Positions 12,432-20,762 of a stretch of 48,099 bases of DNA are shown in pieces (positions within the stretch are counted from its first letter, which is position 1; every line of letters starts with the position of its first letter). The stretch comes from Schauerella aestuarii (lineage in GTDB: Bacteria > Pseudomonadota > Gammaproteobacteria > Burkholderiales > Burkholderiaceae_B): assembly GCF_009866805.1 (NCBI RefSeq), contig NZ_SIZW01000036.1, positions 1-48,099 of the forward strand, written 5' to 3'. The notes below the pieces were generated by a model, which worked only from the letters and a program-made list of their open reading frames with translations, was not told the DNA's origin and made no database searches. A program made the translations under genes and the position numbers.

Positions 12432-12492
12432 CATTGGGCGGCTCGCCGCCCAATGTTCGAGCGATGTGAAAAGGCCCCTTCGGGGGCCTTTT
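12432..12492 (+). terminator. Double-hairpin terminator of the rpoBC operon
   Basis: The first stem pairs CATTGGGCGG (12432-12441) with CCGCCCAATG (12446-12455). The second is a canonical terminator: AAAAGGCCCC (12469-12478), TTCG loop, GGGGCCTTTT (12483-12492), then TTTCTTTT. The second hairpin is symmetric with A and T runs on both sides, so it could also stop the convergent minus-strand operon ending at 12619. Bases 12493-12618 hold no gene that I can support. Confidence 0.92.
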
Positions 12493-12618
12493 TCTTTTGG
12501 GTGTTCGGTAGGGAACGCCTATCTGCGGCGTGCGGCGAGTGCGTCGCGATCGACGCGGCCTGGGTGCGCGCGCAGGTATCGCGGCGACGAAAGTATCGTC
12601 ACGGCGTTCCCACCATGC

Positions 12619-13692
12619 TTACTGCTCTACCGTGCGGTTCCAGCGCGTATTCAACGCCTGGCGCGTGCTGTTGATGACGTCCCAATCCAACACCTTGGCC
12701 GTCTTCATGTAGCCCTGAAACTGATCCAGATAGGGCTTCATGGTGTCGCTTGCCGTGACCTTGGTATTGGACGGGAAATGATTGCCGTATTCCAGCGCCT
12801 TGGCTTGCGCTTCCGGCGACAGCAGATAGTGCGCGAGCTTCTGCGACAGATCGGGCTCGGTGTTGTTGGCGATCACGCATTCCGCCACCATCAGGATGAC
12901 GGAACCTTCCTTGGGCTGCGCATAGGCGACGGGGATGCCGCGCTTCTGCAGGCGGCCGATGGCCGTGGGCGTGAGCGGAAAGATCGCGGCTTCGTTGGTT
13001 TGCACCATCTCGGCCACCTTGGCCGAATTCGAGATGTACTCGAGCACGTTTTTGCCGATCGTATCCTGCCACTTCTTGAAGCCTGGATCGGTGTTCTTGT
13101 CGTCGCCGCCTTCGATGCGGTTGAACATCAGGAAACCATGCAGGCCGAACGTGCTGCTGGCAGCGGACTGGAACACGACCTTGCCCTTGTACTTGGGGTC
13201 GGCGAAGTCCATCCACGACGTGGGCGGCGCCCAGCCCTTTTCTTCGAACATCTTCGTGTTGTAGCCGATGCCGGTCATGCCCATGTCGATGCCCACGGCC
13301 ATGTCGTCCTTCAAGCGCGACGTGGGATAGAGCTGATCGAGTACGGGCGAGGGCGCCATCTTCTGGCACAGGCCCATCGAGGCGGCGCGCACCATCACGC
13401 CGTCGTCGAGAAACATCACATGCATCTGCGGCTTCTCTTTGTACGCCTGCGCCTTGGCGAGGATGTCCGCCGAGGTGCCGGGAACCACCACGACTTTCAC
13501 ATCGTTGGCCTTTTCAAAATCCGGGAATACATGCTGTGTGAACGCGCGTTCCATGTCGCCACCGTTCATGCCGACGTAGAGCGTTTTCTGCTGCGCGAGG
13601 GCCGTGCCGCTGCATGCTGCAAGCAACGTCGCACCGGCCAACAACAGGCCTGCGTGACGCCGTGTGGCGTTGAAATGATGTTGACCGCTCAT
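12619..13692 (-). CDS. ABC transporter substrate-binding protein, PotD/PotF-like
   Basis: The 357-residue protein has an N-terminal export signal: a basic start, a hydrophobic stretch at about 15-26, then LAACSG and ALAQQ. It could be cut by signal peptidase I after ALA or lipidated at Cys27. The rest matches extracellular binding proteins of the spermidine/putrescine type (class II fold), with TGIGYNTKMFEEKGW and a late segment AHYLLSPEAQAKALEYG typical of this family. It is the last gene of the seven-gene minus-strand operon. Its ATG overlaps the stop of the preceding oxidoreductase gene in an ATGA. The ligand is not predictable, and polyamines, opines and amino-acid derivatives all fit the family. 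Confidence 0.9.
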   Translation of the reverse strand: MSGQHHFNATRRHAGLLLAGATLLAACSGTALAQQKTLYVGMNGGDMERAFTQHVFPDFEKANDVKVVVVPGTSADILAKAQAYKEKPQMHVMFLDDGVMVRAASMGLCQKMAPSPVLDQLYPTSRLKDDMAVGIDMGMTGIGYNTKMFEEKGWAPPTSWMDFADPKYKGKVVFQSAASSTFGLHGFLMFNRIEGGDDKNTDPGFKKWQDTIGKNVLEYISNSAKVAEMVQTNEAAIFPLTPTAIGRLQKRGIPVAYAQPKEGSVILMVAECVIANNTEPDLSQKLAHYLLSPEAQAKALEYGNHFPSNTKVTASDTMKPYLDQFQGYMKTAKVLDWDVINSTRQALNTRWNRTVEQ

Positions 13693-14858
13693 GTTGACTC
13701 CAGTGTGTGCCCGACGGGGAGTAAGGGCTCGACGGACGGCCGGGCAGGCGCCGTGAAGCGTGCGATGCCGAATGCATCGATGGGAATATCGGTGGTGCCG
13801 GTGGCGGCGAGCGAGGCGAGAACTTCGCCCACGGCCGGGCCGATCTGAAAGCCCGCGCCGGAAAAACCGAAGGCATGAAAGAGATTGGGCGTGGTCAGAC
13901 TTGGACCCAGCACGGGATTGTGATCGGGCATATTGCCTTCGATACCGGACCAGAAGCGGATCACGCTGGCGTGTCGCAGACGCGGCAGCAGCGCGGCAGT
14001 GGCTGCCATCAACGCGTGCATGGCCGCGCTGCTGGGCCGCGCATACGTGCTCGTGTTATCGGCCACGCGGCCGCCACCGATGATGCAGTTGCCGCGATCG
14101 ATCTGGCGGGCGTAGATGCCGCCGCCCTGAATGCCCAGGCTTGCGGTCATGAACACCGGCAACGGTTCGGTGACCATCATCAATGGGCGGATTACCGTTT
14201 CCGGTACGACTTCGCCAAACTGCGCAGCGAACTGCTTGCCCCAGGCACCCGCGCAGTTGAGCACGGTGCGAACGGTGACCTCGAGCGTATCGCCCACGCG
14301 CAACACGTAGCGGTCGCCATCCCGGGCCACTTGGGTAACGGCGGCGTGTTCGCGAATATCCGCGCCGAGCTCACGCGCACGTCGCGCGATGGCGGGGGTG
14401 ACCAGACGCGGATTGGCGTGGCCATCCTGCGGGCAAAAGGAGCCGCCGATGACACCATCGGCCAGCCACGGAAAACGCGCGCGAAACGCCGCACCCGTGA
14501 CGAGTTCGAGGTTCATGCCGAACCCGCGCGTCTGGTCGCGGTAAGCGGCAAGCGCGGCCATGTCGGCTTCGTTGCGCGCCAGCTTTAGATGACCCGAGCG
14601 CACGAACTCACCGTCGGTGCCGATAAGATTGGGCAGATCGTTCCACAGTTCGTGCGCGCGGCGTGTGAGCGGCATCTGGGCAAGCGCGCGCCCTTGGCGT
14701 CGCACACCGCCGTAATTCACGCCGCTCGCCCGCGACCCGCAGCGGTCGGCGTCGAGCAGCACCACTGGCACGCCGCGGCGCCGCAAAAAGAGCGCAGCGC
14801 TGGCCCCCACGATGCCGCCGCCGATGATGGCGACCTCGGTAGACAGCCGCGTGTTCAT
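13689..14858 (-). CDS. FAD-dependent oxidoreductase, DAO family (HcnC/OoxB-like subunit)
   Basis: The protein is 389 residues. It begins with a Rossmann FAD-binding motif, VAIIGGGIVGASAALFL at about residues 9-25, and has the family's late GxEGNMPDHNPVLGP region. This is the DAO fold (glycine, sarcosine and D-amino-acid oxidases). In operons like this one it acts as the catalytic beta subunit of a membrane-associated dehydrogenase that oxidises an amine or imino acid, as in opine oxidase, D-hydroxyproline dehydrogenase and HcnABC. Its start overlaps the stop of the upstream gene by 4 bases, and its stop overlaps the next start. The exact substrate is unknown. Confidence 0.9.
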   Translation of the reverse strand: MNTRLSTEVAIIGGGIVGASAALFLRRRGVPVVLLDADRCGSRASGVNYGGVRRQGRALAQMPLTRRAHELWNDLPNLIGTDGEFVRSGHLKLARNEADMAALAAYRDQTRGFGMNLELVTGAAFRARFPWLADGVIGGSFCPQDGHANPRLVTPAIARRARELGADIREHAAVTQVARDGDRYVLRVGDTLEVTVRTVLNCAGAWGKQFAAQFGEVVPETVIRPLMMVTEPLPVFMTASLGIQGGGIYARQIDRGNCIIGGGRVADNTSTYARPSSAAMHALMAATAALLPRLRHASVIRFWSGIEGNMPDHNPVLGPSLTTPNLFHAFGFSGAGFQIGPAVGEVLASLAATGTTDIPIDAFGIARFTAPARPSVEPLLPVGHTLEST

Positions 14859-16540
14859 GGTGCGCTCCCATCAATGCGCACCGAGAGCGGTTTGACCGGC
14901 GGCTGCGCGCGGATGCGACCGATGCTGTCGATTGGAACGTACATGCTTGCCGCGACGACCTCTGCGGCGGCCGCACCGCACATCCGACCCTGGCAGCGGC
15001 CCATGCCCACGCGCGTCAGCGCCTTGAGCCGATTGAGTTCCGTCACGCCTTCGGCTGCTGCGGTGGCGCGCAGCGTACCCACGGTGATCTCTTCGCAGCG
15101 GCACAGCGTGACGCGGTCGTCGAGCGCGGCGGCCCAATCGTCCGGGAACGGGAAGGCGAGGGCGAGCGCGCGGCGCACGACCGCGGACTGCACGCGGGTG
15201 CGTTCGAGGGCCCGCACCCGTGCGGGATCGACGGCGACGCCAATGTCTGCGCAAAGGGCTAACGCAGCACGTTCGCCCGCGACTTCGGCGGCGTCGGCAC
15301 CGGCAATGCCGGCACCGTCGCCGGCGAGGTAGACGCCCGGCACACTGCTGCGGCCGGCGGCATCGCGGCGCGGCAGCCACGCGCGATCTTGCGCATCGAA
15401 GTCGAAGGCGCAGCCGGCGAGGCTGGCGAGTTGCGTTTCGGAGCGCAGTGCCAGGCCGTAGCCCACGGCATCGCATTCGATGCGGTGCACGCGGCCATCG
15501 CGATGCCGCACATGAAGTGCGGTGACACGATCGGCAGCCACATGATCGGCAGCCACACGATCGGCAGCCACGCGATCGGCAGCCACACGATCGGCAGCCA
15601 CGCGATCGGCAGCCACGCGATCGGCAGCCGCACGGCCGGCCGCGTGTGCGGTGGTTTCGGTGTCGATTATCGACGTGCCGCTTTCAGTGCCAGCATGAGC
15701 TCGGGCACCTGCTGCAACGCCGCCCTCGGTCGCGTCGTTAGCCCCGCTCTCGATTCGAACCGGGCGCACGTGCGTATGCAACGGCACGCCATGCGCACGC
15801 AGCCACGCCATGTAATACAGGCCCTGCGCCAGCAGACGCGGCGCGCGCAGCATGCCGGGCAGGGCACGCAGTCGATTGCTCAAGCCGGCCGTATCCAGGA
15901 CGGCCACGACCTTGGCGCCTGCCTTGGCGTACTGATACGCCACGAGATACAGCAATGGCCCCGTACCGAGAAACGCCACGCGCGCGCCGATCGCACAGCC
16001 TTGATACTTGAGCGCCACCTGTGCGCCGCCCAACGTGTATACGCCGGGCGTGGTCCAGCCGTCGAAAGGCAGCACGCGATCGGTCGCGCCCGTGGCCAGG
16101 ATCAGATGGCTGAACGGCACGGCGTCGGCCACGCCCGCGCGCACGACGTCGAGCATGCCGGATTCGCAATGCCAGGCGAGTGTGTCGGGCCGGTAGTCGA
16201 TGTGCGGCAGGAGGTCCTGCATCGTGCGATGCAAGGCGTCGGCCTTGCCGGCTTCCGACCCGTAGCGCTCGCGCGATGTGCGCACGAATCCAGGCGGCGG
16301 CTGGCGATAGATCTGCCCGCCCGCACGAGGGGCTTCATCCAGCACCACTGGCCTCAAGCCGGCCGCGACCAGCGTTTGCGCGGCGCGTATGCCGGCCGGG
16401 CCTGCCCCGATGATGACGGGGGCGACGCCTGGGATGTTTGAAAGCAACGTCGGTGACGGTGCTTCAGACGCAGCCTGGCGCAAGTCATCCTGCGGTGCCA
16501 GCGGCGTGGCCGGTGACGAAACACTCGACATGACGCTCAT
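14855..16540 (-). CDS. FAD/NAD(P)-binding oxidoreductase with C-terminal Bfd-like [2Fe-2S] domain (HcnB/OoxA-like)
   Basis: The 561-residue protein has a first dinucleotide motif VIIGAGPAGIRAAQTL near residue 41 and a second, VAFLGTGPLLYLVAYQY, in the middle, as in two-dinucleotide-binding flavoproteins. Near the C-terminus the cysteines of CRCEE and GRCQGRMCG fit a Bfd-type [2Fe-2S] cluster. This is the alpha-subunit architecture of opine oxidase, HcnB and D-hydroxyproline dehydrogenase. The N-terminus carries about 35 extra low-complexity residues. Between the two halves sits a seven-copy ADRVA repeat, absent from the core fold as I know it. Starts and stops overlap both neighbours by 4 bases. 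Confidence 0.9.
   Translation of the reverse strand: MSVMSSVSSPATPLAPQDDLRQAASEAPSPTLLSNIPGVAPVIIGAGPAGIRAAQTLVAAGLRPVVLDEAPRAGGQIYRQPPPGFVRTSRERYGSEAGKADALHRTMQDLLPHIDYRPDTLAWHCESGMLDVVRAGVADAVPFSHLILATGATDRVLPFDGWTTPGVYTLGGAQVALKYQGCAIGARVAFLGTGPLLYLVAYQYAKAGAKVVAVLDTAGLSNRLRALPGMLRAPRLLAQGLYYMAWLRAHGVPLHTHVRPVRIESGANDATEGGVAAGARAHAGTESGTSIIDTETTAHAAGRAAADRVAADRVAADRVAADRVAADRVAADHVAADRVTALHVRHRDGRVHRIECDAVGYGLALRSETQLASLAGCAFDFDAQDRAWLPRRDAAGRSSVPGVYLAGDGAGIAGADAAEVAGERAALALCADIGVAVDPARVRALERTRVQSAVVRRALALAFPFPDDWAAALDDRVTLCRCEEITVGTLRATAAAEGVTELNRLKALTRVGMGRCQGRMCGAAAAEVVAASMYVPIDSIGRIRAQPPVKPLSVRIDGSAP
15529..15633. repeat. Seven-copy 15-bp in-frame tandem repeat
   Basis: The plus-strand unit GATCGGCAGCCACRY occurs seven times head to tail, starting at 15529, 15544, 15559, 15574, 15589, 15604 and 15619. 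The last copy has one change (CCGCAC). On the coding (minus) strand it encodes (A)ADRV repeated seven times, with one ADHV. The 15-bp period keeps the frame, so copy-number change would lengthen or shorten the protein by five residues without disrupting it. Confidence 0.97.
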
Positions 16541-16938
16541 GACCTACCGCCGTCGAGCAGGACGGGCTCAGCGCTGATTGCGTCGGTGGCATTCGCAACG
16601 GCATCAGGTCTCTCACCAGCACCGTGACTTGCCCCCGCACCCGTCTCTGCCGCATCGGTGATCGGCATGGTACGAATCCGCATGCCAGGTTCCACAAAAG
16701 TCGAACAGGCGCGCAGCCGTTCGCCAGCTTCGGTGTCGATCCAGCAGTCCTGGCACGCGCCCATGAGGCAGAAGCCGGCGCGGGCGCGATGTTCGAATTC
16801 GGACACACGCAAACGTTCGGTTTGCGTGAGGATGGCGGTGAGCAGGGTGTCGCCTTGCAGCGCGCGGCAGGCTTGGCCGTCGATCTCGAAATCGACGGTT
16901 GCACGCGCATGTTCGGCAAGGCGGATGAGCAACGGCAT
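16537..16938 (-). CDS. (2Fe-2S)-binding protein, HcnA/OoxC-like gamma subunit
   Basis: The protein is 133 residues. A plant-type ferredoxin-like cluster site is visible as C-x4-C-x2-C (GFCLMGACQDC, about residues 56-66) with a fourth Cys in LRACST. Small proteins of this kind form the electron-transfer gamma subunit of HcnABC-type and hydroxyproline-type dehydrogenases. The core ends near residue 95. The remaining tail (about 38 residues, rich in Ala, Gly, Asp) looks unstructured and is longer than in the usual small subunit of about 100 residues. The gene follows the permease after 15 bases and overlaps the large-subunit start by 4. Confidence 0.88.
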   Translation of the reverse strand: MPLLIRLAEHARATVDFEIDGQACRALQGDTLLTAILTQTERLRVSEFEHRARAGFCLMGACQDCWIDTEAGERLRACSTFVEPGMRIRTMPITDAAETGAGASHGAGERPDAVANATDAISAEPVLLDGGRS

Positions 16939-16953
16939 GATGCGTCCAGAAAA

Positions 16954-17748
16954 TCAGTGTTGGCCGACCAGCACACGGTCGAGCCCATAAACGCGGTCGA
17001 GCAGCAGCATCGTGATGGCCGTCAACGCAATCACCAGCGCCGAGACGGCCGCCATCATCGGATCGATGGATTCGGTGGCGTACATGTACATGCGCACGGG
17101 CAGGGTGATCGTGGCAGGCGCCGTGATGAACACCGACATGGTGAGTTCGTCGAAGCTGTTGATGAACGCGAGCAGCCAGCCGCCCGAGATGCCCGGAATG
17201 ATCAACGGCAGCGTGATCTGGAAGAACACGACCGCGCGGCTGGCGCCCAGCGATTGCGCGGCGTGTTCCACGCTTTCGTCGAGACCCGTGAGTGCGCCGA
17301 TCACGAGCCGCATCACGTAGGGCGTAATGACCACCACGTGGCTGGCCACCAGCCACGTGAAGCTGCCGCTCGAGCCGATGAGCGCGAAGAAGCGCAGCAG
17401 CGCCACCCCCAGCACCAGATGCGGAATCATCAGGGGCGACAGGAACAGCGCGTTGAGTGCATCGCGACCGCGAAAGCGATAGCGCGTAAGCGCAATGCCG
17501 GCCGGTACGCCCAGGCACACGGCGATGGTGGCCGAGTAAAACGCGAGCCACAGACTGTTCTTGAACGACTGCATGAAATCGGCGTGCTCGAACACGGCAT
17601 GGAACCACCGCAGCGAGAACTGCGTGGTGGGCACCGACAAGGTGGTTTCAGGGGTGAAGGCGACGAGGCAAACGATCACCAGGGGCGCCAACACAAAGGC
17701 GACGACGAAGGCGTTGAACGCCAGCGCGAAAGGTCCGTTCTTGAGCAT
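16954..17748 (-). CDS. ABC transporter permease, PotC-like
   Basis: The protein is 264 residues with about six membrane helices, the usual size for PotC/YdcV-type inner-membrane permeases. The cytoplasmic EAA-type loop that contacts the ATPase appears as AAQSLGASRAVVFFQITLP. The first helix (PFALAFNAFVVAFVLAPLVI) is followed by a periplasmic loop. It pairs with the PotB-like permease upstream, 27 bases away, and uses the ATPase encoded first in the operon. The ribosome binding site at the chosen ATG is weak. Confidence 0.92.
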   Translation of the reverse strand: MLKNGPFALAFNAFVVAFVLAPLVIVCLVAFTPETTLSVPTTQFSLRWFHAVFEHADFMQSFKNSLWLAFYSATIAVCLGVPAGIALTRYRFRGRDALNALFLSPLMIPHLVLGVALLRFFALIGSSGSFTWLVASHVVVITPYVMRLVIGALTGLDESVEHAAQSLGASRAVVFFQITLPLIIPGISGGWLLAFINSFDELTMSVFITAPATITLPVRMYMYATESIDPMMAAVSALVIALTAITMLLLDRVYGLDRVLVGQH

Positions 17749-17775
17749 GATGGGCAGATTCCGTGTGGGGGCGCG

Positions 17776-18636
17776 TCAGCCCAGGCTGCGCTTGTACGAA
17801 CGTTCGACGATGCGGTTGTAGCCCAGCATGATGATCACGTTGGCGATCAAGAGCAGGATGGCGATGCTCGCACCGAGCGGCCAGTTCAACTCCGCCAGGA
17901 ACTCGTCGTACACGATCGTGGCAACCATCTTCAGTCGTCTGCCGCCCAGGAGTGCCGGGATGGCGAACGAGCTCGCGCTCAAGCCGAACACGATCAGGCT
18001 GCCCGAGAGAATGCCGGGCATGGCCTGCGGCATCACCACGCGCGTCAGCGTCTGCAAACGCGACGCGTTGAGCGAGTACGCGGCATGCTCCACCGTGGGA
18101 TCGAGCTTTTGCAGCGACGTCCACACCGGTATCACCATGAACGGCAGCATCACGTGCACCAGGCCGATGATGATGGCCGTGGGCGTATAGAGGAGCGGTC
18201 CCAGGCCGAGGGCATCGGCCGCACGACCCAGCACGCCGGCCGGTCCCAACAGCATGCTCCAGCCGAACGCGCGCACCACGAGCGACACCAGCAGCGGCGA
18301 GAGCACCACCAGCAGAAACACCGAGCGCCACGGCCGCTTCATGCGCGACAGAATGTAGGCTTCGGGTGCACCGATCACGATGCAGATCAAGGTGGTGAGC
18401 CCCGCGATCCAGAATGTGCGCCAAAAGATGTTGAGGAAATAGGGATCGGTAACGATCGACGCGTAATGCTCGAGCGTATAGCCGGGCTGCACACCGGTGG
18501 CGTAGTCGTAATTGCTGAACGACAGCACGAAGGTGAGGATCAACGGCGTCAGCACGAGCGTGAGGAAGACGATGGCCAGCGGCATCGATCCCAGAATCGC
18601 AGGCGTGCCGTTCTGGCGGGCGGTGGAGGTGCTCAT
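17776..18636 (-). CDS. ABC transporter permease, PotB-like
   Basis: From ATG at 18636 (MSTSTARQNG) the protein has 286 residues. A longer frame back to 18654 would start at TTG, but the bases there (GAGGAGG on the minus strand) are the ribosome binding site for the ATG, so the shorter start is chosen. It has about six membrane helices and an EAA-type loop, EHAAYSLNASRLQTLTRVVMP. It is the partner of the PotC-like permease. The start lies 14 bases after the stop of the ATPase gene. Confidence 0.92.
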   Translation of the reverse strand: MSTSTARQNGTPAILGSMPLAIVFLTLVLTPLILTFVLSFSNYDYATGVQPGYTLEHYASIVTDPYFLNIFWRTFWIAGLTTLICIVIGAPEAYILSRMKRPWRSVFLLVVLSPLLVSLVVRAFGWSMLLGPAGVLGRAADALGLGPLLYTPTAIIIGLVHVMLPFMVIPVWTSLQKLDPTVEHAAYSLNASRLQTLTRVVMPQAMPGILSGSLIVFGLSASSFAIPALLGGRRLKMVATIVYDEFLAELNWPLGASIAILLLIANVIIMLGYNRIVERSYKRSLG

Positions 18637-18650
18637 CGTGGGTGCCCTCC

Positions 18651-19724
18651 TCAAGCCGAAGTCGCGTGGCTGACCGGCGGCAGCACGCGCACCACGTCCG
18701 GCGACCAGTCAAGGTCAACGGGCGATCCCGTATCGCTGGGGGCGGCGCCATCGTTGGGTACCACGACGATCATGCGACCGGCGGCGGTATCGATCTCATA
18801 CATCCACTGGCTGCCGAGGAAAAAGCGCAACGCGACCGTACCGGGCAGCCGGCCGGTGCCGGCGGCGGCCAAGCGCAGTTTTTCAGGCCGCAGCGAGATC
18901 TGCACCCGATCGCCTGCCGCAAGGCCTGCGCTCGGCACGTCGAACGCCAGGCCTGTGGTCTGCACCGTCGCGCGGTCACCTGCGATCGCCCGCACATCGC
19001 CACCGAGCAGGTTTGTTTTGCCGACGAACCGCGAGATGAATTCGGTTTGCGGATGTTCGTACATGCGATAGGGCTGGTCGATCTGCGTGGCGCGGCCGTT
19101 CTGCATGACCACGACGCGATCGCTGATCGACAAGGCTTCGGCCTGATCGTGCGTCACCATGATGGTGGTGGTGCCCACATGGCGTTGAATGTTGCGCAGT
19201 TCGTACTGCATTTCCTCGCGCAACTGCGCGTCCAGATTGGACAGCGGCTCGTCCAGCAACAGCACGGGCGGCGAAATCACCAATGCGCGCGAGAGCGCAA
19301 CCCGCTGGCGTTGACCGCCGGAAAGCTCACGCGGATAGCGCAGGGCATGCTGGTCGAGCTTCACCAGGGCCAAAGCCTCTTTCACGCGGCGGTCGCGTTC
19401 GCTGCGGCCCACGCGGCGCATCTTCAAGCCGAAGCCCACGTTGTCGGCCACCGTCATATGCGGGAAGAGCGCGTAGCTCTGGAACACGATGCCCAGGCCA
19501 CGGGTATTGGGCTTGGCGCGGGTGATGTCGCGGCCATCCAGCTCCACCGTGCCGCGCGTCACATCGGCAAACCCCGCGATCATCTGCAGGGTCGTCGTCT
19601 TGCCGCAGCCGGAGGGGCCCAGCAGCGACACGAACTCGCCTTTGTCGACCGTCAGATCCAGGTCGGCGACCACACAGAGGTCGCCATAGTATTTGGACAC
19701 GCCATTGAGTCGCAGGAACGCCAT
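18651..19724 (-). CDS. ABC transporter ATP-binding protein, PotA-like
   Basis: The protein is 357 residues. It carries Walker A GPSGCGKT (36-43), a Q-loop (GIVFQSYALFPHMTV), the ABC signature LSGGQRQRVALSRAL, Walker B LLLDEPLSNLD and the switch His in MVTHDQAEAL. About 110 C-terminal residues form a TOBE-type regulatory domain, as in PotA/MalK-class importers. An AAGGCGG ribosome binding site precedes the ATG. It is the first gene of the seven-gene operon and is divergent from the IclR-family regulator, which probably controls it. Confidence 0.94.
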   Translation of the reverse strand: MAFLRLNGVSKYYGDLCVVADLDLTVDKGEFVSLLGPSGCGKTTTLQMIAGFADVTRGTVELDGRDITRAKPNTRGLGIVFQSYALFPHMTVADNVGFGLKMRRVGRSERDRRVKEALALVKLDQHALRYPRELSGGQRQRVALSRALVISPPVLLLDEPLSNLDAQLREEMQYELRNIQRHVGTTTIMVTHDQAEALSISDRVVVMQNGRATQIDQPYRMYEHPQTEFISRFVGKTNLLGGDVRAIAGDRATVQTTGLAFDVPSAGLAAGDRVQISLRPEKLRLAAAGTGRLPGTVALRFFLGSQWMYEIDTAAGRMIVVVPNDGAAPSDTGSPVDLDWSPDVVRVLPPVSHATSA

Positions 19725-19874
19725 GATTTTCCGCCTTGGTATCGATTTTCTTGTGACTCAAGCATAAGAAGCACGCAAATTTGGCGTCAACGTGATTTTT
19801 CGCTAATCAGAATTTATTTATAACTAATTTCGGTAGTTGGAATTGTTTTAGAATTTGAGGCTATCGAATTCCAA
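19725..19874. promoter_or_regulatory. Divergent promoter region with 8-bp inverted repeat
   Basis: This 150-base gap is clearly more AT-rich than its neighbours, as expected for divergent promoters of the importer operon and the IclR gene. TTGGAATT (19837-19844) and AATTCCAA (19867-19874) form a perfect inverted repeat with a 22-base spacer, and the second arm touches the first possible ATG of the regulator gene. TAGAAT at 19849-19854 between the arms resembles a -10 box, but I found no convincing -35 partner. An operator function is inferred from position. Confidence 0.5.
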
Positions 19875-20762
19875 ATGGACGTAACCATGGCCAAAAAAAC
19901 TCCGCTTTCGGACGACGCGGAAACCGGTTCGGGCGGCTTGCAGCGCGGCTTCGCCGTGATTCGCGCGCTGGCCACCGCCCAGGGGGAAGGGTTGCGGCTT
20001 ACCGAGGTCGCTGCCGCCACCGGACTGGCCCAGGCCACGGTGCACCGGATTCTTCGGGCGTTGCTGGCCGAAGGCATGGTTGAGCAACCGGACGGCGGCA
20101 AGTCGTATCGCCTGGGCATCGATTTCTACGCCTTGGCCGCTCAGGCGGGCGGGCGTCATACCAGTCTGAAGGCGTTATGCCGACCGGCGCTGCTGCGCCT
20201 GTCGGGCATGCTCAACGACACGCTCTTTCTCCTGGTGCGCAGCGGCTTCGACGCGGTGTGCCTGGATCGCGTGGAAGGGCCGTTCCCGATCCGCTCGCAC
20301 ACGGGCGACATTGGCGGCCGCGTCCCGCTGGGCGTAGGCCAGGCAGGGTTGCTGATCCTGGCGCTGATGCCGGAGGCGGAGCGCGAAGAAGTCATCCGGT
20401 TCAATGTGCCGCGGCTTCTGAATCTGGGCTACTTCGACGAGGTGTTTCTGCGCACCGAGATCGATCGCACGCGCGCGGCCGGCTACGCGGCCACGTGCTC
20501 TCCGGGCATCATTCCCGGCATGGCCGGCGTATCGGTGCCGATCCTGGATGCGGACGGCATGCCGGTGGCGGCACTGAGCATCGGCACGCTGGCCGATCGC
20601 GTCAACGACGATCGACTGCCGCAGATCGTGCATATCCTGAAGAAGGAGGCCGCGGCCATCAGTGCGCGTCTCAATCCCTTCGATCCCGCGCTGCGGCGGC
20701 CCGCGCAGTTTCTGGGCGGCAATGCAGGGGGCGCTGTGCCGCCGGCGTTCGTGGCACTGTGA
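19875..20762 (+). CDS. IclR-family transcriptional regulator
   Basis: The protein is 295 residues. The N-terminal winged helix-turn-helix (about residues 20-85) contains LTEVAAATGLAQATVHRIL. The C-terminal ligand-binding (GAF-like) domain includes GFDAVCLDRVEG and the late GVSVPILDADGMPVAALSIG, both typical of IclR proteins. It starts divergently from the importer/dehydrogenase operon and most likely regulates it in response to the imported compound or a product. Two ATGs are possible, 19875 and 19887 (MAKKTPLS). The ribosome binding site does not clearly decide between them. The stop is 232 bases from tssA, so it is probably not a T6SS gene. Confidence 0.92.
   Translation: MDVTMAKKTPLSDDAETGSGGLQRGFAVIRALATAQGEGLRLTEVAAATGLAQATVHRILRALLAEGMVEQPDGGKSYRLGIDFYALAAQAGGRHTSLKALCRPALLRLSGMLNDTLFLLVRSGFDAVCLDRVEGPFPIRSHTGDIGGRVPLGVGQAGLLILALMPEAEREEVIRFNVPRLLNLGYFDEVFLRTEIDRTRAAGYAATCSPGIIPGMAGVSVPILDADGMPVAALSIGTLADRVNDDRLPQIVHILKKEAAAISARLNPFDPALRRPAQFLGGNAGGAVPPAFVAL

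Noticed and set aside
15389-16441. Plus-strand frame with repeated SHAIG units
   Set aside because: It is the antisense reading of the 15-bp repeat inside the flavoprotein gene, whose own frame carries clear FAD and [2Fe-2S] motifs.
12619-16938. Naming the three dehydrogenase genes hcnABC (hydrogen cyanide synthase)
   Set aside because: The fold and order fit, but they are shared with opine oxidases and hydroxyproline dehydrogenases, and linkage to an importer favours uptake and catabolism over cyanide production.
16624-19071. 815-codon plus-strand frame across the importer genes
   Set aside because: It is antisense to three clearly recognised genes, and its product is a His/Arg/Gln-rich sequence with no domain.
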